In this document: positions 16,862-24,801 of the stretch, piece after piece
Layout of the letters: every line of letters begins with the position of its first letter
Numbering within the stretch: position 1 is the stretch's first letter
DNA from: a virus
Strand: one strand, 5' to 3'
Length of the DNA stretch: 37,470 nt
Virus record (IMG/VR): IMGVR_UViG_3300006192_000016
Span: 1-37,470 of that record
Notes under the pieces: generated by a model
Told to the model about the DNA's origin: nothing
Seen by the model: the letters and a program-made list of their open reading frames with translations, nothing else
The model's database searches: none
Position numbers and translations under genes: made by a program

Positions 16862-17211
16862 TTCCGGGCCACCCACCACTTCTGCTCAACCGGCCCTGTC
16901 GCAGGCTCCATCTCCTCGAGCACCAGCACAACGTTCTGGTACAACGGGCCCATGGTAACCGTGTCGCCCCTTTCAAGGTCGATGCCCTTCTCCGCCAGTT
17001 CGTCAAGGTTGAAGACCAGACGGTCGATGCCTTCAATGGTGCTGGCATAGCCGTCCGACGTGCCGTTGCCCTGCAGCACCAGCTTGTTGTGCCAGCGGAC
17101 CATGATGGCGGTGGGGGTGTCGGACCCGTAGGCCCTGTGGTCCGCAGATACAGAAAAGGCCGTATGAACGGCCTTTCTTGCTCTGGCCTTTATCTCAGCC
17201 AAGTTCGCCAT
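16858..17211 (-). CDS. Head-tail joining protein, FII-like
   Basis: This 117-residue protein starts at ATG 17211 (MANLAEIKARARKAVHTAF); the reading frame is open further upstream, but that part overlaps the previous gene in another frame and is not protein-like. The sequence has a helical N-terminus and a beta-rich core (PTAIMVRWHNKLVLQ; DTVTMGPLYQNVVLVLEEM), as in lambda FII, which attaches to the connector and receives the tail. It lies between the FI-position gene and the Z-like gene, exactly the lambda order. A perfect 9-bp hairpin with a short T tract lies within its early codons (17155-17176). Confidence 0.75.
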   Translation of the reverse strand: MANLAEIKARARKAVHTAFSVSADHRAYGSDTPTAIMVRWHNKLVLQGNGTSDGYASTIEGIDRLVFNLDELAEKGIDLERGDTVTMGPLYQNVVLVLEEMEPATGPVEQKWWVARK

Positions 17212-17212
17212 G

Positions 17213-17482
17213 TTAGAGCTCTTCTTCCTTGCCCCGGGTGCCGGCTTTGCCGCCCTTGCCCTGGGTCTTGTCCGGATCCGCCTTGCTGTCGCTTGCGGTG
17301 GTCTTCTCGAGCAGCGCCAGTTCGGCTTCATCCAGCTTACCCAGGCAATCCGGGTTGATCTGGCGCAGCTCGTTGTGTTCTTTTTCGGTCAGGGTAACAA
17401 TTTCACCCGGCGCCACCATCTTCTGGGAACCGTCGCGGTACAGGATGATGGTCTGCAAGGCTTTGCGAATTACATCGGCCAT
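17213..17482 (-). CDS. Small acidic-tailed protein at the lambda FI position
   Basis: This 89-residue protein lies between the major capsid and FII-like genes, where lambda has FI, a helper of packaging and head assembly. The ATG at 17482 follows GAGGA. Residues 1-55 are a small beta/helical segment (QTIILYRDGSQKMVAPGEIV); residues 60-89 are a disordered, Lys/Gly/Glu-rich tail ending KEEEL. No sequence similarity to FI is claimed. The function is unknown and inferred only from place. Confidence 0.65.
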   Translation of the reverse strand: MADVIRKALQTIILYRDGSQKMVAPGEIVTLTEKEHNELRQINPDCLGKLDEAELALLEKTTASDSKADPDKTQGKGGKAGTRGKEEEL

Positions 17483-17511
17483 GTGGCAATCCTCTTATCT
17501 GATGGAGGAGA

Positions 17512-17529
17512 GGCCCGGTCTCCCGGGCC
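17512..17529 (-). other. GC-rich intercistronic hairpin after the capsid gene
   Basis: Perfect 7-bp stem GGCCCGG/CCGGGCC with a 4-base loop, between the capsid stop and the FI-position gene. It has no T tract in either direction, so it is not a canonical terminator. It could stabilise the capsid mRNA 3' end or mark a processing point. Confidence 0.5.
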
Positions 17530-17548
17530 AATCTGATTAGCTCGCTGA

Positions 17549-18595
17549 TCAGGTGCTGGTCTTGATCAGGAAGGAGGCGTTCGGGTCGGACGGGACCATC
17601 AGCGGTGCGCCCTGGGACATCAGGTACTCCACGCTCGGGTCTTCATTCTCCCAGTTTTTCGGGTAGAACGGCAGAGCTTGGTAACCTGCGCCCTTGTCCA
17701 GGATCGCGCCGAAGCAACGGACGCCCTGGATGGCCTCGGAGATACCCACGCAACCGTTCTGCGGCATCAGGTACTGCATCTGGCCCGCTTCATCGGTGTA
17801 CTTGCGAGTGTCAACCCAGATATCGATCAGACCGCCGCCGGTGAAACCGGAGATGCGACCCATGTACTCGATGCCTTCGAAGCCATCCCACAGCTTGGTG
17901 ACGCCGGTGTTGCCGTTGACCTGATTCTTGTCCATCAAGTCCTTCAGGCGGTCCTTCTCGCGAGCGTAGAAGTCCGCCCAAGCGGTACCACCGAACACGA
18001 TCTGGGTGATGGTCGCGCCAGACATGGACTTGTCGTTCGCGATACGGCGAGCGGCATAGATATCGTCCAGCGGCTTGGCGCCCGCGTCTTTCCAGTTGGC
18101 GGTGATGGTCAGGGCTGCGTCACGTCCGAAGTCGACACGGGTGGTCGGGTAGTCTTCGCCAGACACATCCACGTAGCCGTAGATCGCGGCTTGCGCGGCC
18201 ATCCATTCCCAGCGGTTCTCGTGCATGGCACGTTGTTGCTGGAGCAGATAGGTGATCACCGCAGCGCGACGCTGGGCCAAAGACAGCTTGCCCATGGCCG
18301 GGATCTCACCGGGTTGAACCGGCAGGATCATGTTCGGGTCGACCACGTCTTTCGGTTTGACGTAGGCCGGCTTGAACGCCTTGCGATGGAAGCCTTCGTG
18401 CTTGAGCACACGACCCTGCGCGGTGGGCGCAACGAACGGTGCCAGGCGGGCATAGTTCACGTGAACCTTGTCGAAGGCGATGGATTCTTCTTCGAAGTTA
18501 ACCTGGCGGTTGAAGAACTTCAGCCAGAAGCTCGGCAGACGCTTGAATTTGCGCTGCACTTCCAGCAGTTGATAAGTCTGGAAAAGACCTGCCAT
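17549..18595 (-). CDS. Major capsid protein (lambda gpE family)
   Basis: This 348-residue protein matches the lambda gpE family in length (341) and layout. Recognisable features include the extended N-arm, the helix-rich region LSLAQRRAAVITYLLQQQRA, GYVDVSGEDYPTTRVDFGRD, and the C-terminal QALPFYPKNWENEDPSVEYL. It should adopt the HK97 fold and build the icosahedral shell. The ATG at 18595 follows AAGGAG. It directly follows the decoration protein gene, as in lambda D-E. The strong ribosome site fits the high expression expected of a shell protein. Confidence 0.93.
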   Translation of the reverse strand: MAGLFQTYQLLEVQRKFKRLPSFWLKFFNRQVNFEEESIAFDKVHVNYARLAPFVAPTAQGRVLKHEGFHRKAFKPAYVKPKDVVDPNMILPVQPGEIPAMGKLSLAQRRAAVITYLLQQQRAMHENRWEWMAAQAAIYGYVDVSGEDYPTTRVDFGRDAALTITANWKDAGAKPLDDIYAARRIANDKSMSGATITQIVFGGTAWADFYAREKDRLKDLMDKNQVNGNTGVTKLWDGFEGIEYMGRISGFTGGGLIDIWVDTRKYTDEAGQMQYLMPQNGCVGISEAIQGVRCFGAILDKGAGYQALPFYPKNWENEDPSVEYLMSQGAPLMVPSDPNASFLIKTST

Positions 18596-18607
18596 GTTCG
18601 TTGCTCC

Positions 18608-18979
18608 TTACAGCAGTGACTTGATGGCGATGTTGGTGCGCAGGAACGCAGCCTTACGTTTCGCCAGGGTGTCGAGGGAGGAATGCCACACAAGGACTTC
18701 ATGATTGAAGTCACCGCCGATATAACCGGCCACGTGGCCGCCTGCTGCCTGGGTCACTGCGTAGAGCGCGATACCAACAGCTTTTTCAGTACCGTCCGAC
18801 GCGGCGGGGGCGTGCGGGACCGCAGCGCCGGCTGCGTTGACGGCGAATACCTGGTACTGCGCGAGGTCGCCGCCCACCGGGAAGTTATCGGTAACGACGT
18901 CTGCGCTGCCGGCGAACAGTTGAACCGGTGCATAGGAGCCGAGGTCCACGTTGCCTGCGAAGGGAGTGTGTCCGTTCAT
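18608..18979 (-). CDS. Head decoration protein (lambda gpD-like)
   Basis: This 123-residue protein starts at ATG 18979 after AAGGAG and lies directly upstream of the capsid gene. The phrase DGTEKAVGIALYAVTQAAGG, followed by a FNHEVLVWH strand and a C-terminal segment with KRKAAFLRTNIAIKSLL, is typical of the lambda D family (HDPD). These proteins form trimers on the three-fold axes of the expanded capsid and stabilise it against internal DNA pressure. Length (lambda D is 110) and order support the call. Confidence 0.9.
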   Translation of the reverse strand: MNGHTPFAGNVDLGSYAPVQLFAGSADVVTDNFPVGGDLAQYQVFAVNAAGAAVPHAPAASDGTEKAVGIALYAVTQAAGGHVAGYIGGDFNHEVLVWHSSLDTLAKRKAAFLRTNIAIKSLL

Positions 18980-18988
18980 CTCAGCTCC

Positions 18989-19342
18989 TTACTTGGTGAA
19001 GTCGTAGCCGGTGGCGGCGGTGAACGCTTCCATCAGCTCGTTGGCTTGGGTTTTCTCTGCCGACTCGATGGGCTTGCCGTCCGGGCCGACGTTGGGGTGA
19101 TCGTCTTGGTTCATGGCCTCGACGAACTTCTCGTTCTTGGGCTTGGCGGCCTCTTCTGTCTTTTCGACCACTTCGACGTGAGCCACCGGCGCCACGGCCA
19201 AGAGAGCGGCGGCATCGTCGACCGACATGTCGGTGTTCAGGGCCAGGTGGTTTGCCATGGCCTCGCGGCCTTTGGCATTCGGGTGACCGATGATGGCCCC
19301 TACGCGCTGCCGTTCGGCCTGTTTGGCTTCGTTAAGTTCCAT
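18989..19342 (-). CDS. Nested scaffold protein (Nu3-like), internal in-frame start in the protease gene
   Basis: Inside the protease gene, an ATG at 19342 (codon 301) follows GGAG with exactly 8 bases between. Translation would give the last 117 residues (MELNEAKQAERQRVGAIIGH onward) as a separate protein. This part is charged and helical, with an acidic Ala/Glu/Lys middle, as expected of a scaffold. Lambda makes Nu3 from an in-frame internal start in gene C in the same way. The site is seen in the sequence; that it is used is inferred. Confidence 0.7.
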   Translation of the reverse strand: MELNEAKQAERQRVGAIIGHPNAKGREAMANHLALNTDMSVDDAAALLAVAPVAHVEVVEKTEEAAKPKNEKFVEAMNQDDHPNVGPDGKPIESAEKTQANELMEAFTAATGYDFTK

Positions 19343-20242
19343 CAAGGAATCTCCTGTCGTTTCATCGTTTGACGCTTCGCTGGGGCCACCCAGGAACGCC
19401 CGAATAGCCTCAATAGGTGATGCTACACTATCGATCAGCCCTAGCGCCAGTGCATCGTCAGCACTATAGCACCGCGCCTGTGTGTCTTTCACGGCCTCGA
19501 CGCTGAGATTTCTGTTCCTGGCCACCGATTCGACGAACTTGTTGTAAGTAGCGTCCACCGATTTCTGCATGTCCGCCCGGACATCCTCCGGCAGCTCCGC
19601 ATAGGGGTGTCCGTCCACCTTGTGCTCCCCTGCGTGGATCAGGGTGATGTTCAGGCCCCAGTCCTCCAACATCTTGCTCATGTCGACGTGCATGGTGTAG
19701 ACCCCCACGCTGCCCGCGCCGCCTGTCGGTGTGACCACCACCTGGTCGGAAGTGGACGCCAGGGCGTAGGCCGCCGAATAGCATGCGCTGTCGACGACCG
19801 AGATGGTCGGCTTGGTGCCGCGCAGAGCAAAGGACTCGTCCGCCAGTTCGAAACAACCCGCGGCCTCACCGCCGCCTGAGTTCACGTCATAGACGATCGC
19901 CGTGACGTCCGGATCCGCCATGGCGGCATCACGCTGCCGGCGGATGAAGTTGTAACCCGTCACATACCCGTAGCACTGGCCGAACCGGTTAATCAGGCTG
20001 CCGTGGATGGGGATGATGGCCACTCCGTCTTGAAAGGCGAAAGGTTTGTTCTGTGCTTTGCTGTCGAAGCCGTAGGCCGCGCACAGAGACTCCATGACTT
20101 CCGCACGTTTGCGTTCGCCGCTCTCTGGGGTTTCTGCATGCAAGGTCTGCAGGTCCATCTGCAGACTGGATTTGTTGACGGCCACCATCACAGCGGCATG
20201 GTTCATGCGCAGCAGGGCCTGTTGGGATACGGTCACGCTCAT
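18989..20242 (-). CDS. Prohead protease, S49/SppA family (lambda gpC-like)
   Basis: This 417-residue protein has an S49 peptidase domain at about residues 65-290. GVAIIPIHGSLINR opens the fold, VYDVNSGGGEA follows, the nucleophile serine is in DSACYSAAYALAS, and the catalytic lysine is likely in GEHKVDGHPY. It cuts scaffold and connector-linked proteins during head maturation. From residue 301 on, the sequence changes to a helical, charged, scaffold-like region, with an in-frame ribosome site and ATG at 19342 (separate entry). The ATG at 20242 follows GAGGAG and overlaps the portal stop as ATGA. Order portal, protease, decoration, capsid is as in lambda B-C-D-E. Confidence 0.9.
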   Translation of the reverse strand: MSVTVSQQALLRMNHAAVMVAVNKSSLQMDLQTLHAETPESGERKRAEVMESLCAAYGFDSKAQNKPFAFQDGVAIIPIHGSLINRFGQCYGYVTGYNFIRRQRDAAMADPDVTAIVYDVNSGGGEAAGCFELADESFALRGTKPTISVVDSACYSAAYALASTSDQVVVTPTGGAGSVGVYTMHVDMSKMLEDWGLNITLIHAGEHKVDGHPYAELPEDVRADMQKSVDATYNKFVESVARNRNLSVEAVKDTQARCYSADDALALGLIDSVASPIEAIRAFLGGPSEASNDETTGDSLMELNEAKQAERQRVGAIIGHPNAKGREAMANHLALNTDMSVDDAAALLAVAPVAHVEVVEKTEEAAKPKNEKFVEAMNQDDHPNVGPDGKPIESAEKTQANELMEAFTAATGYDFTK

Positions 20243-21834
20243 TCAATTTGCTCCTCGTCTGGCTCTTGCTTGCCCGAAACGGTTGAAGGTTTCTTCTCGA
20301 CCGGCTCCAGCCCGTACTGCTTCATCATCTTCTGCTCACGGGCCCGCTGGCGGATCACTTGGCGCCAGTCTACACCAAGGCGGGCGCACTCGTCCTCCAA
20401 GGTTGACAGCTGGTTGTTCAACCGCAGCTCGGCCGCCTCGGTCTCTTTCTTCTCGTCGATCTGGCCACGGCTTGCACCAATCCAAGTGCAGCATGTCAGC
20501 GCCTCGCGGACCATCGGGTCGTAGAAGTCATCCGGGGTGTAGCCGGGGGGCATCGGGATGTTGCCACGGGCAATCTCCTCCTCCAGCCACAGGGTATAGA
20601 CCTCGGTGGCAAATGCGTCAGCCACGATCTTCTTGCGGCTCTGCATGAACTTCCAGGTCTCGGCCATGGACGCACGCGCAGACGAGTAGTTGGTCTGGGT
20701 GTAATCTCGGGAGAACTGCTCGTAGGACAACCCGAGGGACGCAGCGATCTTGCGCAGCATCGACGCTTCGAAGTCCGTGCCGACACCGCCGGGTGTGCCG
20801 AGCGGTTGGGCTTTATATTTGGTGCCGGGGAACAACACCGGCGCCTTGACCCCATCCACGGCGATGTTCTTGGACGCCGCCATATAGGCGGATAGGCCGT
20901 CCATGTAGGTGGCCAGATACCCCGCAAGCGGAGATTGGTCACCTCCGCCCATGGCTTGGAAGATCATCTCGGTCGGCAGCTCGGACTCGATCACTGCGGC
21001 GTAGCTCGCATTGACCACGGCGTTCTGCAGCGTAACGTCGCTGAACTTCTTGGTCATGTGGAAGTCTTTGAGACTCGCCACCATCTCGGAGATCCCGCGA
21101 GGCTGGCTCGGCAGTAATTGCTCCATGATGTGAATGACCTGACGGCGGCCCCACGCTTTGCGGGCCAACACCGGCTTCCACTTCCACCCGTCGATCTCGG
21201 TCATGTCTCCTGGGAACGATGTGCGGAACCAGTAACGCCACGGTGCGCCATATTCATCGATGTCGATGCCCGACTTACGCCGATCGGTGTCACTCTCCCC
21301 GTCCGGGTTGCTCAACCGGTAGGACGAGACCATCTGCACCGCTGTGCTGAACGGACGGCGTCGGTCGCGGATCCACTCGGCCGTTGCCAGGGCTTCACCG
21401 GCTAGTAGGAAATTGCCAACGGCCATGCGGACAAGACCGGTGAGGGTCTTCTTGCGCTCGGCGTCGAACCAGCAGTTCGGCGAATCGGCGACGAGGTTGA
21501 ACCGGCTTTCCACCAGCTCCTGCCACATCTCCGCCCACTCTTCCGTTACACCGAGCACCATGGCGTTCGGCTTGGCGTTGAGGTTGAACTGGGAGCCGAC
21601 GATGGAATCCCGGTGGATCGCCACCGCCCCTTGGGCCATGCCGCTGTTCTGCACGGCATCCTGGGTGCGGGCATCTGCCATGTCTTTGTCCGCCGCCACC
21701 ATGGCAGACGGTGATATGACAGCTGGTTGCCAGCTCAGTAGCGTCTGGGACAGGCGATCGGCCCCTTCCAATCCGCCCCCGGCCATCTGCGTGGGACCCG
21801 CCTGCTCGAGAGTTTTCACTGTGATGTCTTTCAT
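20239..21834 (-). CDS. Portal protein (lambda gpB family)
   Basis: This 531-residue protein has the size (lambda B is 533) and features of the lambda-type portal: VGSQFNLNAKPN, then SYRLSNPDGE, and the motif LGLSYEQFSRDYTQTNYSSAR near residue 380. It forms the dodecameric ring through which DNA enters and leaves. The start chosen is ATG 21834, overlapping the gpW stop by one base (TGATG); no clear ribosome site precedes it, so reinitiation after gpW is likely. A GTG 45 bp upstream would add 15 residues. The C-terminal ~40 residues are charged, as expected for a portal tail removed by the head protease. Confidence 0.92.
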   Translation of the reverse strand: MKDITVKTLEQAGPTQMAGGGLEGADRLSQTLLSWQPAVISPSAMVAADKDMADARTQDAVQNSGMAQGAVAIHRDSIVGSQFNLNAKPNAMVLGVTEEWAEMWQELVESRFNLVADSPNCWFDAERKKTLTGLVRMAVGNFLLAGEALATAEWIRDRRRPFSTAVQMVSSYRLSNPDGESDTDRRKSGIDIDEYGAPWRYWFRTSFPGDMTEIDGWKWKPVLARKAWGRRQVIHIMEQLLPSQPRGISEMVASLKDFHMTKKFSDVTLQNAVVNASYAAVIESELPTEMIFQAMGGGDQSPLAGYLATYMDGLSAYMAASKNIAVDGVKAPVLFPGTKYKAQPLGTPGGVGTDFEASMLRKIAASLGLSYEQFSRDYTQTNYSSARASMAETWKFMQSRKKIVADAFATEVYTLWLEEEIARGNIPMPPGYTPDDFYDPMVREALTCCTWIGASRGQIDEKKETEAAELRLNNQLSTLEDECARLGVDWRQVIRQRAREQKMMKQYGLEPVEKKPSTVSGKQEPDEEQIE

Positions 21835-22067
21835 CAGAAGGTGAACCGTATCGGGCCCCGAGCGGCCGGTGCGACGCAAGTAGATCCGTCTGTCATCTGG
21901 CTTCGAAGCTGATTTATGTAGCTCAAGAGAGCCTGTTTATTCGCGGCCGTGTACTCGACGCGCTCCCCGTTCTGGTCCACAAAGACGCGAACCGATAGGC
22001 CCAGCATCAGCTCGTGGTACACCTTTTCGGCTTCCGCCAATTTTGCCTGAATGTCAGTGCAGCTCAT
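21834..22067 (-). CDS. Head-tail connector protein gpW
   Basis: This 77-residue protein is a close match to the lambda gpW family in length and pattern: an N-terminal helix (IQAKLAEAEKVYHELMLG), the hairpin VRVFVDQNGERVEYTAANKQ, a second helix (LLSYINQLRSQM), and a C-terminal RGPIRFTF resembling the family end. gpW binds the portal after packaging and prepares it for FII. The ATG at 22067 overlaps the terminase stop (TAATG), and its own stop overlaps the portal ATG. Confidence 0.9.
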   Translation of the reverse strand: MSCTDIQAKLAEAEKVYHELMLGLSVRVFVDQNGERVEYTAANKQALLSYINQLRSQMTDGSTCVAPAARGPIRFTF

Positions 22068-24124
22068 TACGCTAATGCCTCCGCAAATTTACCGAAGTCG
22101 ATCTGCTTGGGTTGGGCCATAAAACGGGTCGGGTCTTCTCGACTTCGCACCAGGGCATTCTTGTCCCAAACGTCGGCCCATGCCGGCGGGTTTTCCCAAT
22201 CTATCATTTCGACGTTGAGTAGTTTCGGCGAAATGCACACGCCAAGGCAATAGTAACTCAAGTCCCACGCCTCGTTTCGCAGTTTCTGGGGGTTCTCCCA
22301 GCCCTTCTCTGTTCTGACCTCGGCGCACATCTCCGCATACCACGAGTCCGGCAGCCACTTCGGATAGTGGAACATACCCCGCCCCGGCTCGATGACATCC
22401 AGTCGGCCGTTGAGGGCATCCTTCAGCATGTTCGGGTTGAACATGAGAAGCGGGATGTCGCCGCGGGCGGCGGACTTGTTGTCCTTCTTCTGGCTATCTG
22501 GGTAGGAGATCCGTGTCCGTGGGGCGGACGGGTTGCGGTCGCCCTTCACCAGGATGAACCTGCCGTTCTCGCCGCGCTCTCGCAGCCAGCGGTAGAAGTC
22601 GTAGGCTCGATCTGTAACACCGACCTGACCACCCGAGTCACAGGTCGTGAATTTCACCTTCATCATCCGGCCGGACCCGTCCCCCAGCTCATACTCCTTG
22701 TCCATGACCTGCTCTTTGAGCAGCTGCCAGTCGTCCAGGTAGGCGTTGGGTTTAACTAGCTCCGGATCCCCGTCTTCGTCCACACGCTTGGACTTTGAGA
22801 TGTTGAAGCGGTCTATCACCACCACGTCGTGAGGGCGCCCTGGCAGGATGCCATGCACCTGCACCACGAAGGCGTTTTTCTGCACGTCCACGTTGGCCAC
22901 GATGAACCGAACGCCCTCTGGCACCATTTGCTCCGGCAACTCTTCCGCCCGAGACTTCATGGCCTCTGGCAGGCGGATGCTGTCGGTGATCTTCGGGACA
23001 TAGGGCTCGCCCATGTCGTTGTTCCAGAATTTCTTGAGCGATTCTTCTGATCCGGTGCGCTCGTGCTCGTCGTGGGCATCGAGATAGGTCAGGACCAGCT
23101 TCGGCCAAGTCACAAACGCCGCCGCCGTGCCACGTAGCCAGTAGCTGGCGAAGGTCGTGCGCGGTCGCTTACCTGCGAGCTGCCCCTTGTTGTTGACGTG
23201 CATGCCCTCCGGTACCCACATGCCCCACTGTTGCATCTCGTGGCGCTCGTCCGGGTGGATCATCGTTCCGCAGTGCGGGCAGGCCATATGGGCCGTCGAT
23301 GCCTTCTCCAAGTTCGACTCGGGCTTGTCGTCCCAGACGAGCAGGTCAAATTTGCCCTCGAACCATGTCCAGCAGTGCAGGCAGGGCCACTGCCAGCGAC
23401 GGCGGTCACCCCTGTTGTAGAGCGCCATGATCCCCGTGCAGGGCGGCGCCTCGTGCGGGCTGCGCGGGATCCACTTATGGTCGAGGATCGGATGGGACGG
23501 CGAGCTCTCGGCCGCACACATGGCGAAGGTGCCGAAGGTGGTGGTCCGCTTGGTCGCCAGGTCGAAGGCGTTACCGTCACCGCCCACGTCGATCGGCATC
23601 CGGTCGAAATCGGTCATGATGATGCGCCCGACCGGTCGGCCCGCGAGTTCGGTGACGGACGGCCAGCTGATCGTGAAGATCATGCCGGTCACGTAGTGCT
23701 TGTCCATCACGTTGTCCGCGTCCCGCCCCTTCAGCAGCATGGCACCGATCTCGGGGGAGTGCCGGTGAAGACGGTCAACCCGTCGGATCGAGAAGTCGCG
23801 GGCGGCCGAGTTGGTCGGGCAGAACAGCATGGTGTCCATCGGGTCGACTTTCACCGAGTAAGCGAGGCCGTTGATTACGATTGAGTCCGTTTTCCCTGAC
23901 TGGGCCGGCCCGACAAACGCCATATTCGAATAGTCCCGAGACGCGAAGGTGTTCATCGGCTCAACCATGTAAGGGGCTGTGCTGTTGTCCCACTGGCCGA
24001 CGTAGGCCCCTGGCTGGTTGATGAACCGGTACTTCTCGGCGGCCTTGGCCACCGTCATCCGCTCTGGCGGCCTCATGTTCTCGGCTAGGGTGCGGACTAT
24101 CTCTCGAAGCGACTTATAGCTCAT
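22067..24124 (-). CDS. Terminase large subunit (lambda gpA-like)
   Basis: This 685-residue protein is the packaging motor and nuclease. The Walker A motif is GPAQSGKT (residues 72-79); a Walker B-like acidic stretch (IIMTDFDRM) follows near 180. The nuclease domain begins around ANVDVQKNAFVVQVHG with its conserved aspartates, and KWLPDSWYAEMCAEVR matches the gpA family C-terminal region. The chosen start is ATG 24124 (MSYKSLREIV), four bases after GGAGG and overlapping the small subunit gene; an upstream reading adds 14 basic residues without support. Length (lambda A is 641) suggests cos-type packaging. Confidence 0.93.
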   Translation of the reverse strand: MSYKSLREIVRTLAENMRPPERMTVAKAAEKYRFINQPGAYVGQWDNSTAPYMVEPMNTFASRDYSNMAFVGPAQSGKTDSIVINGLAYSVKVDPMDTMLFCPTNSAARDFSIRRVDRLHRHSPEIGAMLLKGRDADNVMDKHYVTGMIFTISWPSVTELAGRPVGRIIMTDFDRMPIDVGGDGNAFDLATKRTTTFGTFAMCAAESSPSHPILDHKWIPRSPHEAPPCTGIMALYNRGDRRRWQWPCLHCWTWFEGKFDLLVWDDKPESNLEKASTAHMACPHCGTMIHPDERHEMQQWGMWVPEGMHVNNKGQLAGKRPRTTFASYWLRGTAAAFVTWPKLVLTYLDAHDEHERTGSEESLKKFWNNDMGEPYVPKITDSIRLPEAMKSRAEELPEQMVPEGVRFIVANVDVQKNAFVVQVHGILPGRPHDVVVIDRFNISKSKRVDEDGDPELVKPNAYLDDWQLLKEQVMDKEYELGDGSGRMMKVKFTTCDSGGQVGVTDRAYDFYRWLRERGENGRFILVKGDRNPSAPRTRISYPDSQKKDNKSAARGDIPLLMFNPNMLKDALNGRLDVIEPGRGMFHYPKWLPDSWYAEMCAEVRTEKGWENPQKLRNEAWDLSYYCLGVCISPKLLNVEMIDWENPPAWADVWDKNALVRSREDPTRFMAQPKQIDFGKFAEALA

Positions 24125-24692
24125 CGTCCTCCGCCTCCGGCTCTTTGAACTGCTCGACCAGATCATCGGCCATGTCGTTCAAGGCCCCATCGATGAGCGA
24201 GCTGATCTTGTCGCGCTGCTGCGCCGTCAGCATGTGCTCGCGCTCCACCGCGTCTTGGATCAGCAGCATCGACATGCGCAGGCGTTTGAAGACATCGCCC
24301 ATCACCCCGATGACCTGCTCCGTCGGCCACAGTTCGCCTTCTTTGAGCTGGTATTCCTGCTTCGCCCGCATGCCAGCCCAGAACTCCTTGGACAGGTGTT
24401 TCGGCAGGTCGTTGTGGTGCATCCGCTTGAGGTAGGTCTCGATGTCGTAGAGCGGCTTGACGAGGTACGGGGCCACCTCGTGGATTGCATAGATAGGATA
24501 CCCCGCACGGGAACCGCACGGGGTGATGGGGGATTCGGCAAGTTTGGCGGCGATGTCCCGCCTATCCATTCGGAAGATCTTTACCAGCTGCGACTGCGTG
24601 CAGCCCTGGAAGATCATCTCTTCAGATTTTTTGTCGATCTGGTTGTTGCGGAGGGCATTTAAGCCCTCCTTGACGGTTTCAGCTTTAGCCAT
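24114..24692 (-). CDS. Terminase small subunit (Nu1-like)
   Basis: This 192-residue protein begins at ATG 24692 (MAKAETVKEG); GGGAGC precedes it. A helix-turn-helix segment at about residues 31-51 (CTQSQLVKIFRMDRRDIAAK) matches the DNA-binding part of Nu1-type small subunits, which bind cos and recruit the large subunit. The middle (ALNDM, LRMSMLLIQDAVERE) is helical, and the tail is acidic and ends EPEAEDDEL. The start overlaps the 38-codon gene upstream by 8 bp, and its stop overlaps the large subunit start, so translation is coupled. Confidence 0.85.
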   Translation of the reverse strand: MAKAETVKEGLNALRNNQIDKKSEEMIFQGCTQSQLVKIFRMDRRDIAAKLAESPITPCGSRAGYPIYAIHEVAPYLVKPLYDIETYLKRMHHNDLPKHLSKEFWAGMRAKQEYQLKEGELWPTEQVIGVMGDVFKRLRMSMLLIQDAVEREHMLTAQQRDKISSLIDGALNDMADDLVEQFKEPEAEDDEL

Positions 24693-24801
24693 CGCTCTGC
24701 TCCCGCTGCTTCCACCAGTCCGCGAGTTGCTGGTAATTCCAGGCTTCTGCCCCGTCTCTGGCTTTGTCTCGTTTTTCTTCACACCATTCGCTTGCCGTCA
24801 C
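24685..24801 (-). CDS. Tiny 38-residue protein between helicase and terminase
   Basis: A GTG at 24801 follows GGAGG and overlaps the helicase stop as GTGA. The frame runs to 24685, overlapping the small terminase ATG by 8 bp. The product is hydrophilic with three or four tryptophans (SEWCEEKRDKARDGAEAWNY, then LADWW). The same frame is open further upstream inside the helicase gene but is not protein-like there. The perfect stop-start overlaps at both ends suggest it is translated. The function is unknown; it may be a translational coupler or a small DNA- or protein-binding peptide. Confidence 0.55.
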   Translation of the reverse strand: MTASEWCEEKRDKARDGAEAWNYQQLADWWKQREQSDG

